A stretch of DNA of 8,411 nt from an uncultured Prevotella sp. (lineage in GTDB: Bacteria; Bacteroidota; Bacteroidia; Bacteroidales; Bacteroidaceae): positions 1 through 8,411 of the forward strand of contig CALIIG010000031.1 in assembly GCA_938018155.1 (NCBI GenBank). Reading direction: 5' to 3'. The position numbers and the translations under genes were made by a program. Below the pieces are notes generated by a model, which worked only from the letters and a program-made list of their open reading frames with translations, did no database searches and was not told where the DNA came from. Numbering within the stretch: the first letter of the stretch is position 1; each line of letters begins with the position of its first letter. Of this stretch, positions 1 through 6,341 are shown in pieces.

Positions 1-1
1 C

Positions 2-1186
2 GTTGCCGCAGCAGCATGCAAGCGCGTGATGGACATGAAAAAGAACGGCAATCCTATGTACCGTCTCCATACCGTTGAAAGCTCTTCCGAAACACCTGCC
101 CTGCCAACGAACGTCACTACCGACCCCGATTATCTGCAGCCATGGCCCACAGGTGCGGCCGGTATCGACCCCTTCCACTCGTATGCCGACATGTTTAACG
201 GCGAAGATGTGATACCAAGCAATCCCGAATGGATTTGGGCGCGATACAGTAACGACCTTACAGCCCACACGCAGCAGGCGTTTCCTGCTCACCTCAATGG
301 CTGGAACCACTACTGTGTAACGCAGAAAGTGGTAGACGCTTACCGCATGACCGACGGGCGTAACATCGACGAGTCGTCGGCACAGTATCCTTATTCGGAA
401 ACGGGATTTACCACAGCGCAGAAGTTTTTCTCGGGTTACCGCCTTAACAGTGAGGTGTTTAACATGTACAACAACCGCGAAATGCGCTTCTATGCTTCAA
501 TAGGCTTCAGCGAATGCTTCTGGCCAATGACGTCGACATCGACTGTGGGCGATTACAAGCAAACCATTACCTATTATTATGATTCGCCTGACGGCAAGCA
601 GAGTAACGCCGTTGACTATCCGCTTACGGGTTATGTCATCAAGAAATTCATCAACCCTACCGATGCCTGGGCGGGCACAAATGCCAAGCGTTTAACCAAG
701 GCCTATCCCATAATACGCTATGCCGACGTGCTGTTAATGTATGCCGAAGCTCTGAACCACCTCACTACCACGCACACCGTACAGCTCGACGGCGAAACCT
801 ATACGCTTTCGCGCGACGTCAACGAAATGCGCAAGGCCTTCAACCAGGTGCGTCATCGTGCCGGCTTGCCGGGCATGTCGGTAGCCGAGGCCGGCGATGT
901 TGACAAGGTTCAAAAACTTATAGAGCAGGAGCGTATGGTAGAACTGCTCTTCGAAAATGAGCGTTATTACGACGTTCGCCGATGGGGACAGTATGAGGCT
1001 ACAGAGTCGGTAACGATGACGGGCATGAATATGGACGGCACGAAAGCCACCTTTTATCAGCGCACAGTGCCCAATTCTACTCGCGTAGGCAGCCGCATCG
1101 TCAACCGAAAAATGATGTTTATGCCTATCCCTGAATCGGAAATCCGCAAGCTCCCCGACATGTCGCAAAACCCGGGATGGAATTAA
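2..1186 (+). CDS. SusD/RagB-family outer-membrane glycan-binding lipoprotein, 3' part
   Basis: SusD-like proteins are surface lipoproteins that cap a SusC TonB-dependent transporter and bind the oligosaccharide or peptide to be imported. The frame is open to the left edge (first visible residues VAAAACKRVMDM), so the lipoprotein signal and part of the N-terminal TPR-like domain are missing; about 394 residues are seen. Family hallmarks are clear: YPIIRYADVLLMYAEALN at 704-757, an FNQVRHRAGLP helix near 839-871, ERMVELLFENERYYDVRRWG at about 926-985, and the terminal PIPESEI...QNPGW at 1124-1180. The start drawn at GTG 26 is only an artefact of the window edge. A SusC gene is expected immediately upstream, outside the window. 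No glycan-degrading enzyme follows on the same strand, so the gene probably ends its operon, consistent with the hairpin right after it. The substrate cannot be told from this fragment. Confidence 0.95.
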   Translation, partial: VAAAACKRVMDMKKNGNPMYRLHTVESSSETPALPTNVTTDPDYLQPWPTGAAGIDPFHSYADMFNGEDVIPSNPEWIWARYSNDLTAHTQQAFPAHLNGWNHYCVTQKVVDAYRMTDGRNIDESSAQYPYSETGFTTAQKFFSGYRLNSEVFNMYNNREMRFYASIGFSECFWPMTSTSTVGDYKQTITYYYDSPDGKQSNAVDYPLTGYVIKKFINPTDAWAGTNAKRLTKAYPIIRYADVLLMYAEALNHLTTTHTVQLDGETYTLSRDVNEMRKAFNQVRHRAGLPGMSVAEAGDVDKVQKLIEQERMVELLFENERYYDVRRWGQYEATESVTMTGMNMDGTKATFYQRTVPNSTRVGSRIVNRKMMFMPIPESEIRKLPDMSQNPGWN

Positions 1187-1195
1187 AAAGAGTGA

Positions 1196-1231
1196 GAAAC
1201 TGCCTTTTCTCTTGCGAGCAAAGGTAGTTTC
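1196..1231 (+). terminator. Hairpin after the SusD-like gene
   Basis: The arm at 1196-1207 (GAAACTGCCTTT) pairs with 1220-1231 (AAAGGTAGTTTC): 12 base pairs with one G-T wobble. A CTC/GAG extension closes a TTGC loop inside. It begins 10 nt after the SusD stop codon and is followed by only two T residues, so it is a plausible but not classical intrinsic terminator. Confidence 0.55.
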
Positions 1232-1235
1232 TTAA

Positions 1236-1315
1236 AGGAGTTAAGGAGTTAAGGAGGTAAAAGGAGTTAAGACTTTACTAAGGAGTAAGGAGTTATGGAG
1301 TTAGGAGGAGGTAAG
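1236..1315 (+). repeat. Purine-rich array of GGAGTTAA-like words
   Basis: About ten GGAG cores occur in 80 bp, mostly separated by TTAA or TAA, giving a degenerate 7-8 bp period (AAGGAGTTAAGGAGTTAAGG at its start). No ORF uses them. The motif resembles repeated Shine-Dalgarno cores but no start codon follows at a useful distance. The first 37 nt (1236-1272) are partly self-complementary to 1447-1483. The 340-bp gap 1187-1526 holds this array, its inverted partner and two hairpins; between 1316 and 1446 I see only A-rich sequence. Confidence 0.7.
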
Positions 1316-1446
1316 GCAAATGTCAGCAAAACCCCAGAAACTCCTGCCCACTCCAAATAAAAAGTAGCAGAATATCTAAAATAAGGAGAAAAGATAAAAA
1401 AGGAAAGGTTGAAATGAACAACAGTAAGACAACTGCCATAGTAATG

Positions 1447-1483
1447 TCTTAACTCCTTAACTTCTACTAACTCCTTAACTCCT
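1447..1483 (-). repeat. Inverted partner of the GGAGTTAA array
   Basis: The reverse complement of this 37-nt stretch aligns without gaps to 1236-1272. The first 16 and last 12 positions are identical; the middle 9 diverge. RNA across the gap could form a long interrupted stem around a loop of about 174 nt. Because the word is short and repeated, part of the match follows from low complexity. The stretch directly abuts the hairpin at 1484-1524. Confidence 0.6.
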
Positions 1484-1524
1484 GCCTTATCCTTTAAGGC
1501 CTCTGCAGCCTTAAGGGATAAGGC
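1484..1524. terminator. 17-bp hairpin between convergent SusD-like and metY genes
   Basis: The arm 1484-1500 (GCCTTATCCTTTAAGGC) pairs with 1508-1524 (GCCTTAAGGGATAAGGC) across all 17 positions, with one wobble on one strand, around a 7-nt loop CTCTGCA. It starts 2 nt after the metY stop codon on the minus strand. On the plus strand a pyrimidine stretch with a run of five T (TTATCTTTCCTTTTT, 1527-1541) follows, so it may serve both converging genes. No T run follows it on the minus strand. Confidence 0.7.
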
Positions 1525-1526
1525 TG

Positions 1527-2822
1527 TTATCTTTCCTTTTTAACTGCCTCGAAAGCCTGATCAAGGTCAGCGATAAGGTCTTTATAGTGTTCTGTACCGA
1601 TGCTAAGGCGTATCGTGCCGTCGTAAATGCCCTGTTCGTTGGCCTCTTCCTCGCTAAGCTCCGAGTGGGTTGTGCTCTTGGGATGGATAACCAGCGACTT
1701 TACGTCGGCTACATTAGCCAGTAGAGAGAATATCTTCAGGTGGTCAATGAAGTGGAATGCTTTCTGTTGCGAGCCGTCAATCTCAAATGTAAATATCGAG
1801 CCGGCACCGTTGGGGAAGTAGCGTTCGTACAAGTTGTGGTTGGGATGTGAGGGTAACGAGGGATGATTAATTTTCTTAACCTGTGGCTGCGTTAGCAGAT
1901 ACTCGATCACTTTCTGTGTGTTAAACACATGCCGCTCAACGCGCAGGCTTAGTGTTTCAAGGCCCTGCAACAGCACCCATGCGTTGAATGGCGATATACA
2001 GGCACCCTCATCGCGCAGCAACAACGCCCTTACGCGGGTTACAAACGGCGCGGGGAGCTTGCCGAAAACCAAACCGTGGTATGACGCATCAGGCTGTGTG
2101 AAGCCGGGGAACTTATTGTTCTGGAAGTAGTCAAAGATGCCACCGTCAACAATTACGCCCCCCAACGACGTGCCATGACCGCCTATAAACTTTGTGGCCG
2201 AATGCACAACGATGTCGGCTCCGTGCTCAATGGGTCGGATAAGATAGGGCGTTCCAAAGGTGTTGTCGACGACAAGGGGAAGCCCGTTCGCGTGGGCGAT
2301 GGCTGCCGAACGCTCTATATCCGATATGTTTGAGTTGGGATTGGCCAGTGTTTCAATAAACACCAGCTTCGTGTTAGGACGAATGGCAGCAGCCATGGCA
2401 TCGTAATCGTCGGGGTCGACGAACGTAGTTTCTATGCCAAACTTGCTGAGCGTGTGCTTCAACAGGTTGTAAGTGCCGCCATAAATGGTATTGGTAGCTA
2501 CCACGTGATCGCCTGCATTGGCCAGGTTTGTAATGGCATAGGTTACGGCAGCTGCGCCTGAAGCCACGGCCAAACCGCCTACGCCACCCTCAAGTGCTGC
2601 CACGCGGTCTTCGAAAACGCCCTGTGTAGTATTGGTCAGACGGCCGTAAATGTTCCCCGGTTCTTTCAGAAAGAAGCGGTCGGAAGCATGCTGGGCACTG
2701 TGGAAAACGTAAGAAGTGGTCTGGTAAATAGGTACCGCGCGTGAGTCGGTAGCGGGGTCGGCCTGTTCCTGTCCTACGTGCAACTGCAGTGTTTCAAAGT
2801 GAAGTTTCGTCTTGTTACTCAT
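1527..2822 (-). CDS. metY: O-acetylhomoserine sulfhydrylase (PLP enzyme)
   Basis: A cytoplasmic PLP enzyme of the Cys/Met metabolism family that makes homocysteine from O-acetylhomoserine and sulfide, feeding methionine synthesis. At 431 residues it has the usual MetY length and is longer than MetB/MetC (about 380-400). Visible landmarks: YGR at 59-61 (phosphate contact from the neighbouring subunit), SGAAAV at 88-93, VVDNTFGTP at 184-192 with Asp186 for the pyridine nitrogen, the PLP-lysine motif HSATKFIGGHGT with Lys211, and HPKSTTHSEL (380-389) followed by TIRLSIGTE with Arg405 for the substrate carboxylate. The long insert around 228-262 (NNKFPGFTQPDASYHGL) is typical of MetY, not MetB. 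The ATG start has an AGAAAGGA sequence 8 nt upstream. It stands alone, divergent from the gene at 3354. Sulfhydrylase rather than gamma-synthase activity is inferred from the sequence type. Confidence 0.95.
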   Translation of the reverse strand: MSNKTKLHFETLQLHVGQEQADPATDSRAVPIYQTTSYVFHSAQHASDRFFLKEPGNIYGRLTNTTQGVFEDRVAALEGGVGGLAVASGAAAVTYAITNLANAGDHVVATNTIYGGTYNLLKHTLSKFGIETTFVDPDDYDAMAAAIRPNTKLVFIETLANPNSNISDIERSAAIAHANGLPLVVDNTFGTPYLIRPIEHGADIVVHSATKFIGGHGTSLGGVIVDGGIFDYFQNNKFPGFTQPDASYHGLVFGKLPAPFVTRVRALLLRDEGACISPFNAWVLLQGLETLSLRVERHVFNTQKVIEYLLTQPQVKKINHPSLPSHPNHNLYERYFPNGAGSIFTFEIDGSQQKAFHFIDHLKIFSLLANVADVKSLVIHPKSTTHSELSEEEANEQGIYDGTIRLSIGTEHYKDLIADLDQAFEAVKKER

Positions 2823-2830
2823 GTTTTATA

Positions 2831-2838
2831 TCCTTTCT
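2831..2838 (-). promoter_or_regulatory. Ribosome binding site of metY
   Basis: On the minus strand AGAAAGGA lies 8 nt before the ATG (spacer TATAAAAC). It is the best Shine-Dalgarno-like site of the complete genes here and supports the start at 2822. Confidence 0.5.
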
Positions 2839-2859
2839 GTTTCGCTTTTTTGCCGGCTG

Positions 2860-2875
2860 TCTTCTGATAAGAAGA
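2860..2875 (-). promoter_or_regulatory. Small stem-loop in the metY leader
   Basis: On the minus strand TCTTC and GAAGA pair around the loop TTATCA, within the roughly 90-nt leader expected from the promoter at 2922-2952. Only five base pairs are visible. I could not fit the region to a known S-adenosylmethionine riboswitch, so any regulatory role is a guess. Confidence 0.25.
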
Positions 2876-2921
2876 GGTGTGTCCGCCATGAAGCCATTTT
2901 GAATACTTATGTTTACGGTTG

Positions 2922-2952
2922 CAAAGGTAGGGTAAAATCAGAGTCTTCACAA
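2922..2952 (-). promoter_or_regulatory. Bacteroidetes-type promoter of metY
   Basis: On the minus strand TACCTTTG (2922-2929) matches the Bacteroidetes -7 consensus TAnnTTTG. A TTG (2950-2952), preceded by A rather than T, sits 20 nt upstream where the -33 TTTG box is expected. Transcription would start near 2915 and give a leader of about 90 nt. Position and orientation fit metY; no other gene would use it. Confidence 0.6.
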
Positions 2953-3001
2953 TAGCATACTAAAGGCATTTGGCATACCGCGATTATGGTATATTGGGGC
3001 A

Positions 3002-3210
3002 TAATGGACATTTCGCAGGCTGAAACCTCTCGGAATCCTTTAACTCACAATTTAAAAGAGCACTATAATAACCATAATGTATTGAATGAAGCCAATAGAA
3101 ATAAGTTTATAAATGGATTCATAAATGCAAAAAAGCAGGCTGGAATAACCAGCCTGCCAAATGTCTATTACTTTAACTTGGGAGGTTTTCAGCCTGCCAA
3201 ATGTCCATTA
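3002..3210. repeat. 209-bp segment bounded by 28/29-nt inverted repeats (MITE-like)
   Basis: The left end 3002-3029 and the reverse complement of the right end 3182-3210 agree at 27 positions, with one mismatch and one single-base indel; both begin TAATGGACATTT and continue through GCAGGCTGA. A third copy of 21 nt lies inside at 3150-3170, in the same orientation as the right end and 40 bp from it, with one difference. The interior is AT-rich and has no convincing gene. The ends read TA-ATGGACA...TGTCCAT-TA, which would suit a TA target duplication as made by IS630/mariner-type transposases, but with only two bases this is weak. The segment lies between the promoter-like boxes of metY and the gene at 3354. 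The rest of the 2823-3353 gap holds only these promoters and leaders. It could instead be an RNA-folding regulatory element. Confidence 0.65.
3135..3157. repeat. Perfect 9-bp hairpin inside the inverted-repeat element
   Basis: GCAGGCTGG (3135-3143) and CCAGCCTGC (3149-3157) pair perfectly around the loop AATAA. The right arm is the start of the internal repeat copy 3150-3170, so this local fold would compete with long-range pairing of the same copy to 3003-3022. There is no T run after it. Confidence 0.6.
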
Positions 3211-3255
3211 CGCCTAAAAAAACAGAAAAGAAGGACATTTCTCAGATTTTAATTT

Positions 3256-3263
3256 TATCTTTG
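3256..3263 (+). promoter_or_regulatory. Bacteroidetes -7 promoter box for the gene at 3354
   Basis: TATCTTTG matches TAnnTTTG, 90 nt before the ATG at 3354. No good TTTG -33 box lies about 20 nt upstream, so only the -7 element is supported. Confidence 0.45.
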
Positions 3264-3353
3264 CCCTGCCAACGGGCTATGTATATACCATATTTTGAGA
3301 ACATACGGTAAACAAAGTAAGGACATCGTAAACAAAGATGCATAACTTTTAAC

Positions 3354-4763
3354 ATGACTGCTCACCAAATAGCAATTATCGTACTTTCCACTCTGCTTTT
3401 CGGCATGTTGTGGATACGCGACTTCATAAGAAACAGAAAAGATGCCCGGCCTATGCAGGGCGATGACGACTTCCAAAGCCACACGGCTTTCCTGCTGCCC
3501 GACAACAAGTGGAAATATGTATGGAGCAATTTTCGTGATCTTACGCTACAAAGCTGGCAAAACTATCTGTTATGCTGGGTAGCAATAAACTTGTATAGTA
3601 TCGGCGGCATGAATGAAGGCTGTGTGATTGCCATCAATGTGTTGCTCATATATCACATTAAACTGCTGCTGATTTTTGAAAAAACCTACCGGAGTTTCCG
3701 CGATGCAAAGGCTTCGTTCCTGATATTATCGGACGGTGTTTGTGTGGTTGTCAACCCAGATGACCTGCAAGATGGGGACACCAATTACAACAAATCGTAT
3801 CAACTGAAAGACTATATCATCACTTCTTTTATACCCTGGAGCAAGGTTACCCACGTGCACGTATACGTGGATAACGTTGCAGTGGAATCGAAAGAACTTC
3901 TGATTCAGTTCTTCTATGAGGACAACGGTACGCTCAATGACATCCTGCGCGCTATAGCTCCACGCTTTAAGAAGACCACTACACAGACGGTTTTTCTTAA
4001 TTTTGATGAAGCTCAAAAGCTGATGAAAGAGGATGCAGGACTGGCCATATACCTTCTGCCGTACTCGCCCAATAGCACGGAACGTCCACCGTTTACATCG
4101 CAGTTGGGTGGCCGCCCTAACCTGCCTGCCGATATTGCATGGCCTTATCATGATGGAGTTCCAATGAGTTGTTTAGCCCAAATCAGAATTAGCGAGATTC
4201 AGGATGGGGATGAAACAAAAACACCACAATCACCTTTAGGAGAGAAAGGTATACTTTTCTTTTTCGCTGACTTAAAAACTCGAGACCGTGATGACCAGGA
4301 ATCGTACAAGGTTATTTATCTTCCTGAAGAGACAAATGTGCCGGAACGTCCCTACCCTGACGACCTCGCAGCATCGTCGCGCTTCGATAGTATACCCCTG
4401 GTTTTGGGGCCCGACTTAGGATTCTATGATTATATGAACTACGGATATTCCGAGAATGACCGAACAATGACAAAGGCAACGTACGACGCTGTTATCAATC
4501 AGTATTTTGCAGATCACGATATGGATATGGGCCATATGTTTAGCAGTGCCCAATGGATAGACCATTCTCCTATCACGCATATTAAAGAATTGCAAACTGG
4601 TGACGACCATTTTATGCTGCTTCAATTGCAGGGGTTCGCAGGTGATGAAGAGGGAATACATCCCCTGCAGATAGGAAGGCCAGAATCGTTAATGTTCTTT
4701 TATATAAAGAATGAGGACTTGGAGAAACGCAACTTTGAGCACGTGGTGGTGGAATGGCAATGA
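3354..4763 (+). CDS. Membrane-anchored protein with C-terminal DUF1963 (YwqG-like) domain
   Basis: The protein has 469 residues. The start is firm: a TAA stop codon lies directly before this ATG in the same frame. A hydrophobic helix at about 4-20 is followed by charged residues (RDFIRNRKDAR); a second hydrophobic region at about 70-107 can hold two helices. Residues 120-205 (ILSDGVCVVVNP... FIPWSKVTHVHVYV ...) are beta-rich and recall bacterial PH-like membrane domains, though this is only a resemblance. From about 225 the chain matches DUF1963/YwqG: SQLGGRPNLPADIAWP at 249-264, MSCLAQIRISEI at 271-282, GILFFFADL at 299-307, LLQLQGF at 422-428 and MFFYIKNEDLEKRNF near the C terminus. The DUF1963 function is not established. 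Most family members I know of are soluble single-domain proteins of about 250-300 residues, so the membrane-anchored N-terminal half is unusual. The next gene, on the same strand 176 nt on, also encodes a membrane protein. Confidence 0.85.
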   Translation: MTAHQIAIIVLSTLLFGMLWIRDFIRNRKDARPMQGDDDFQSHTAFLLPDNKWKYVWSNFRDLTLQSWQNYLLCWVAINLYSIGGMNEGCVIAINVLLIYHIKLLLIFEKTYRSFRDAKASFLILSDGVCVVVNPDDLQDGDTNYNKSYQLKDYIITSFIPWSKVTHVHVYVDNVAVESKELLIQFFYEDNGTLNDILRAIAPRFKKTTTQTVFLNFDEAQKLMKEDAGLAIYLLPYSPNSTERPPFTSQLGGRPNLPADIAWPYHDGVPMSCLAQIRISEIQDGDETKTPQSPLGEKGILFFFADLKTRDRDDQESYKVIYLPEETNVPERPYPDDLAASSRFDSIPLVLGPDLGFYDYMNYGYSENDRTMTKATYDAVINQYFADHDMDMGHMFSSAQWIDHSPITHIKELQTGDDHFMLLQLQGFAGDEEGIHPLQIGRPESLMFFYIKNEDLEKRNFEHVVVEWQ

Positions 4764-4864
4764 TTGAAAAGTAAAAAGGTAAAAGATTGAAGAATTAAAG
4801 TTGTCGGCGGACAAACAAGATATTAAAGGAGTAAAGAATTAAAAACAAGAATAAAGGGACGGTT

Positions 4865-4912
4865 ATGAATTGGCAAGATGTTGAGACATCAACATGGTTG
4901 GAAGATGTGTAG
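4865..4912 (+). other. 15-codon ORF and stem-loop in the 4764-4939 gap
   Basis: In the gap, an ATG preceded by AAAGGGACGGTT opens a 15-codon frame (MNWQDVETSTWLEDV) ending 27 nt before the next gene. It contains a perfect inverted repeat ATGTTGA/TCAACAT (4878-4884 and 4889-4895) around GACA. It could be a leader peptide or chance. The start of the gap (4764-4850) is A-rich with GGAGTAAAG-like words similar to those at 1236-1315. I see no terminator here, so readthrough between the flanking genes is likely. Confidence 0.25.
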
Positions 4913-4939
4913 CCGTACAAATATGATACAAGACGGAAG

Positions 4940-6139
4940 ATGGAAAAAACAATTGTGGTGAGAAATATGCCTCTCAGGGACCTGCGCAAACAGCTAAACC
5001 ATATGGCACACAAGGACCTGGCAGGCATAGGGTTCGACTTCTCCTTAAATATTATGGAGACCCGAGAGCCTGACCAGAATGTCATTCTGTTGAGAGGGGG
5101 ACACGCCAGCGATGCAGACTTCCTTACTTTATGCGACACGCTGTTTACCAATCTGACCGGAGAAGACGCCGATGCCAAAGCATGGTTCACGCCATCAGAC
5201 CGTACGCTGCAGGGCTTGCCGCAACATGAGGATATACTGATAGAACCAAAGCCTGCAGAAGAATATAGCGATGACGAGGGCTATATGGAATATTCATACC
5301 TTGTTCTGACCGCACCCGACTGCACCGTATTTCAGGAAGACGAAGAGGCTTTTGACAAATTGCCCGACTATTCGACCGTGGAGGCATGTTTCAAACCTGC
5401 AGAAGGGAAGCAGGGCACGTACACAACGTTCACGCCTGTCAAAACATTTCCACCCTCGCCAGAGGATATGATCGACATCCGTCAGAAAGCAACGCTTGGC
5501 CAAAAGCTCTTTGCACGCTATGCCATGCTGGCTTTCGGCGGTTCGAAAATAGGGAAAGTGATAGGCTACGGAGGCTATGTAGTCAGCTCACTTGTGCTTC
5601 TTGTTGCTTTTTTTGCTCTTGTTATCGTAGCCGTTTTTGGTGCCTGGGCTTATAATGACACGCTGTTACCCATTCAGATGCCACTGTATCAGTATGCACT
5701 TATCATTGTAGGTATATCGCTCACAGCCGCTGTTGTTCGGGGGATTAGGAAGTCATCCCGCAAAAAAGGCTCGCAAAAGGCAGGCATTGTATGGGACGAA
5801 CTAAAGTCTGCTACGTTTTGCTATGCCTTAGGTATAGCCATAGTCGTAGGACTTCTGCAGGCTCTTGTCTTTGGCATTAATGAGAATTTCGGTCCGAAAA
5901 ATGTTGAATACCGTGAGGCTATGGTAAGCGAAGTGGACGAAGGACGGACGAAAGGGGGAGACCCGGACAACGAGGTGGTGCTGTTCCTGCCACAGACAGG
6001 CACATATATTCACCTGCGCGTGGGTGAGAAAACTTATTACAGGCCCGGTATGAAATGCCGTCTTAAAGTGCACCGCGGGCTGTTTGGCCTGTACGTTGCC
6101 GACGAAATTGAAGACCCATTCCATAAAGCCGGTTCATAA
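4940..6139 (+). CDS. Unrecognised protein with three transmembrane helices
   Basis: The protein has 399 residues and I do not recognise its family. The first 190 residues appear soluble and acidic (EEYSDDEGYMEYSY at 107-120, FQEDEEAF at 131-138) and carry no signal peptide. Three hydrophobic segments follow at about 210-237, 250-268 and 293-312; a strongly basic loop (RGIRKSSRKKGSQK, 267-280) between the second and third points to the cytoplasm. Residues 320-393 look like a small beta domain (EVVLFLPQTGTYIHLRVG ... CRLKVHRGLFGLYVADEIED), possibly OB-like. With the basic loop inside, the N-terminal soluble part would be outside only if helix 1 and helix 2 both cross the membrane after a cytoplasmic N terminus is excluded; topology is therefore unsettled. 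The ATG has GGAAG directly before it and no good spaced Shine-Dalgarno site. It lies 176 nt after the DUF1963 gene, same strand, with no terminator between, so cotranscription is likely. The coding frame is intact. Confidence 0.8.
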   Translation: MEKTIVVRNMPLRDLRKQLNHMAHKDLAGIGFDFSLNIMETREPDQNVILLRGGHASDADFLTLCDTLFTNLTGEDADAKAWFTPSDRTLQGLPQHEDILIEPKPAEEYSDDEGYMEYSYLVLTAPDCTVFQEDEEAFDKLPDYSTVEACFKPAEGKQGTYTTFTPVKTFPPSPEDMIDIRQKATLGQKLFARYAMLAFGGSKIGKVIGYGGYVVSSLVLLVAFFALVIVAVFGAWAYNDTLLPIQMPLYQYALIIVGISLTAAVVRGIRKSSRKKGSQKAGIVWDELKSATFCYALGIAIVVGLLQALVFGINENFGPKNVEYREAMVSEVDEGRTKGGDPDNEVVLFLPQTGTYIHLRVGEKTYYRPGMKCRLKVHRGLFGLYVADEIEDPFHKAGS

Positions 6140-6265
6140 AATACGCAGGCACAGCCGGACTATTCAGGCATCATCAACCTGCTTCGCCACGAAAAAGAAC
6201 GAATTTGACAGGCTTTTTTGAACCCGAAAGACGGCAAAAAGGGGAAACAATACAGATGAAACCAT

Positions 6266-6273
6266 TAACTTTG
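6266..6273 (+). promoter_or_regulatory. Bacteroidetes -7 promoter box for the LRR gene
   Basis: TAACTTTG matches TAnnTTTG and lies 68 nt before the ATG at 6342. No TTTG is present at the expected -33 position. It suggests that the LRR gene is transcribed on its own rather than only from upstream. Confidence 0.5.
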
Positions 6274-6341
6274 CACCCGATAACCCGTTAACCATCAGGG
6301 GCTAACTGACGAAAGAAACAATTGATTTAAGCATTAAAGAG

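Noticed and set aside
1219..1226. Minus-strand promoter box TACCTTTG
   Set aside because: It matches TAnnTTTG but is part of the hairpin after the SusD-like gene, has no -33 box, and would transcribe only antisense to that gene.
2823..2930. S-adenosylmethionine riboswitch in the metY leader
   Set aside because: The leader has CTTATCAGAAG and a later CCGGCAA that faintly recall the SAM-I core, but the four-helix layout and the other conserved segments are missing in about 90 nt.
2986..3252. 88-codon open frame on the + strand in the gap after metY
   Set aside because: It runs through the inverted-repeat element and its hairpin, so its residues are dictated by the repeats. It has no Shine-Dalgarno site and shows no recognisable domain.
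6192..6241. Terminator after the three-helix protein gene
   Set aside because: AAAAAG/CTTTTT and CTTTTTTG/CAAAAAG pairings exist, but the stems are short and AT-only with 14-15 nt loops, so they are not distinguishable from chance in A-rich DNA.
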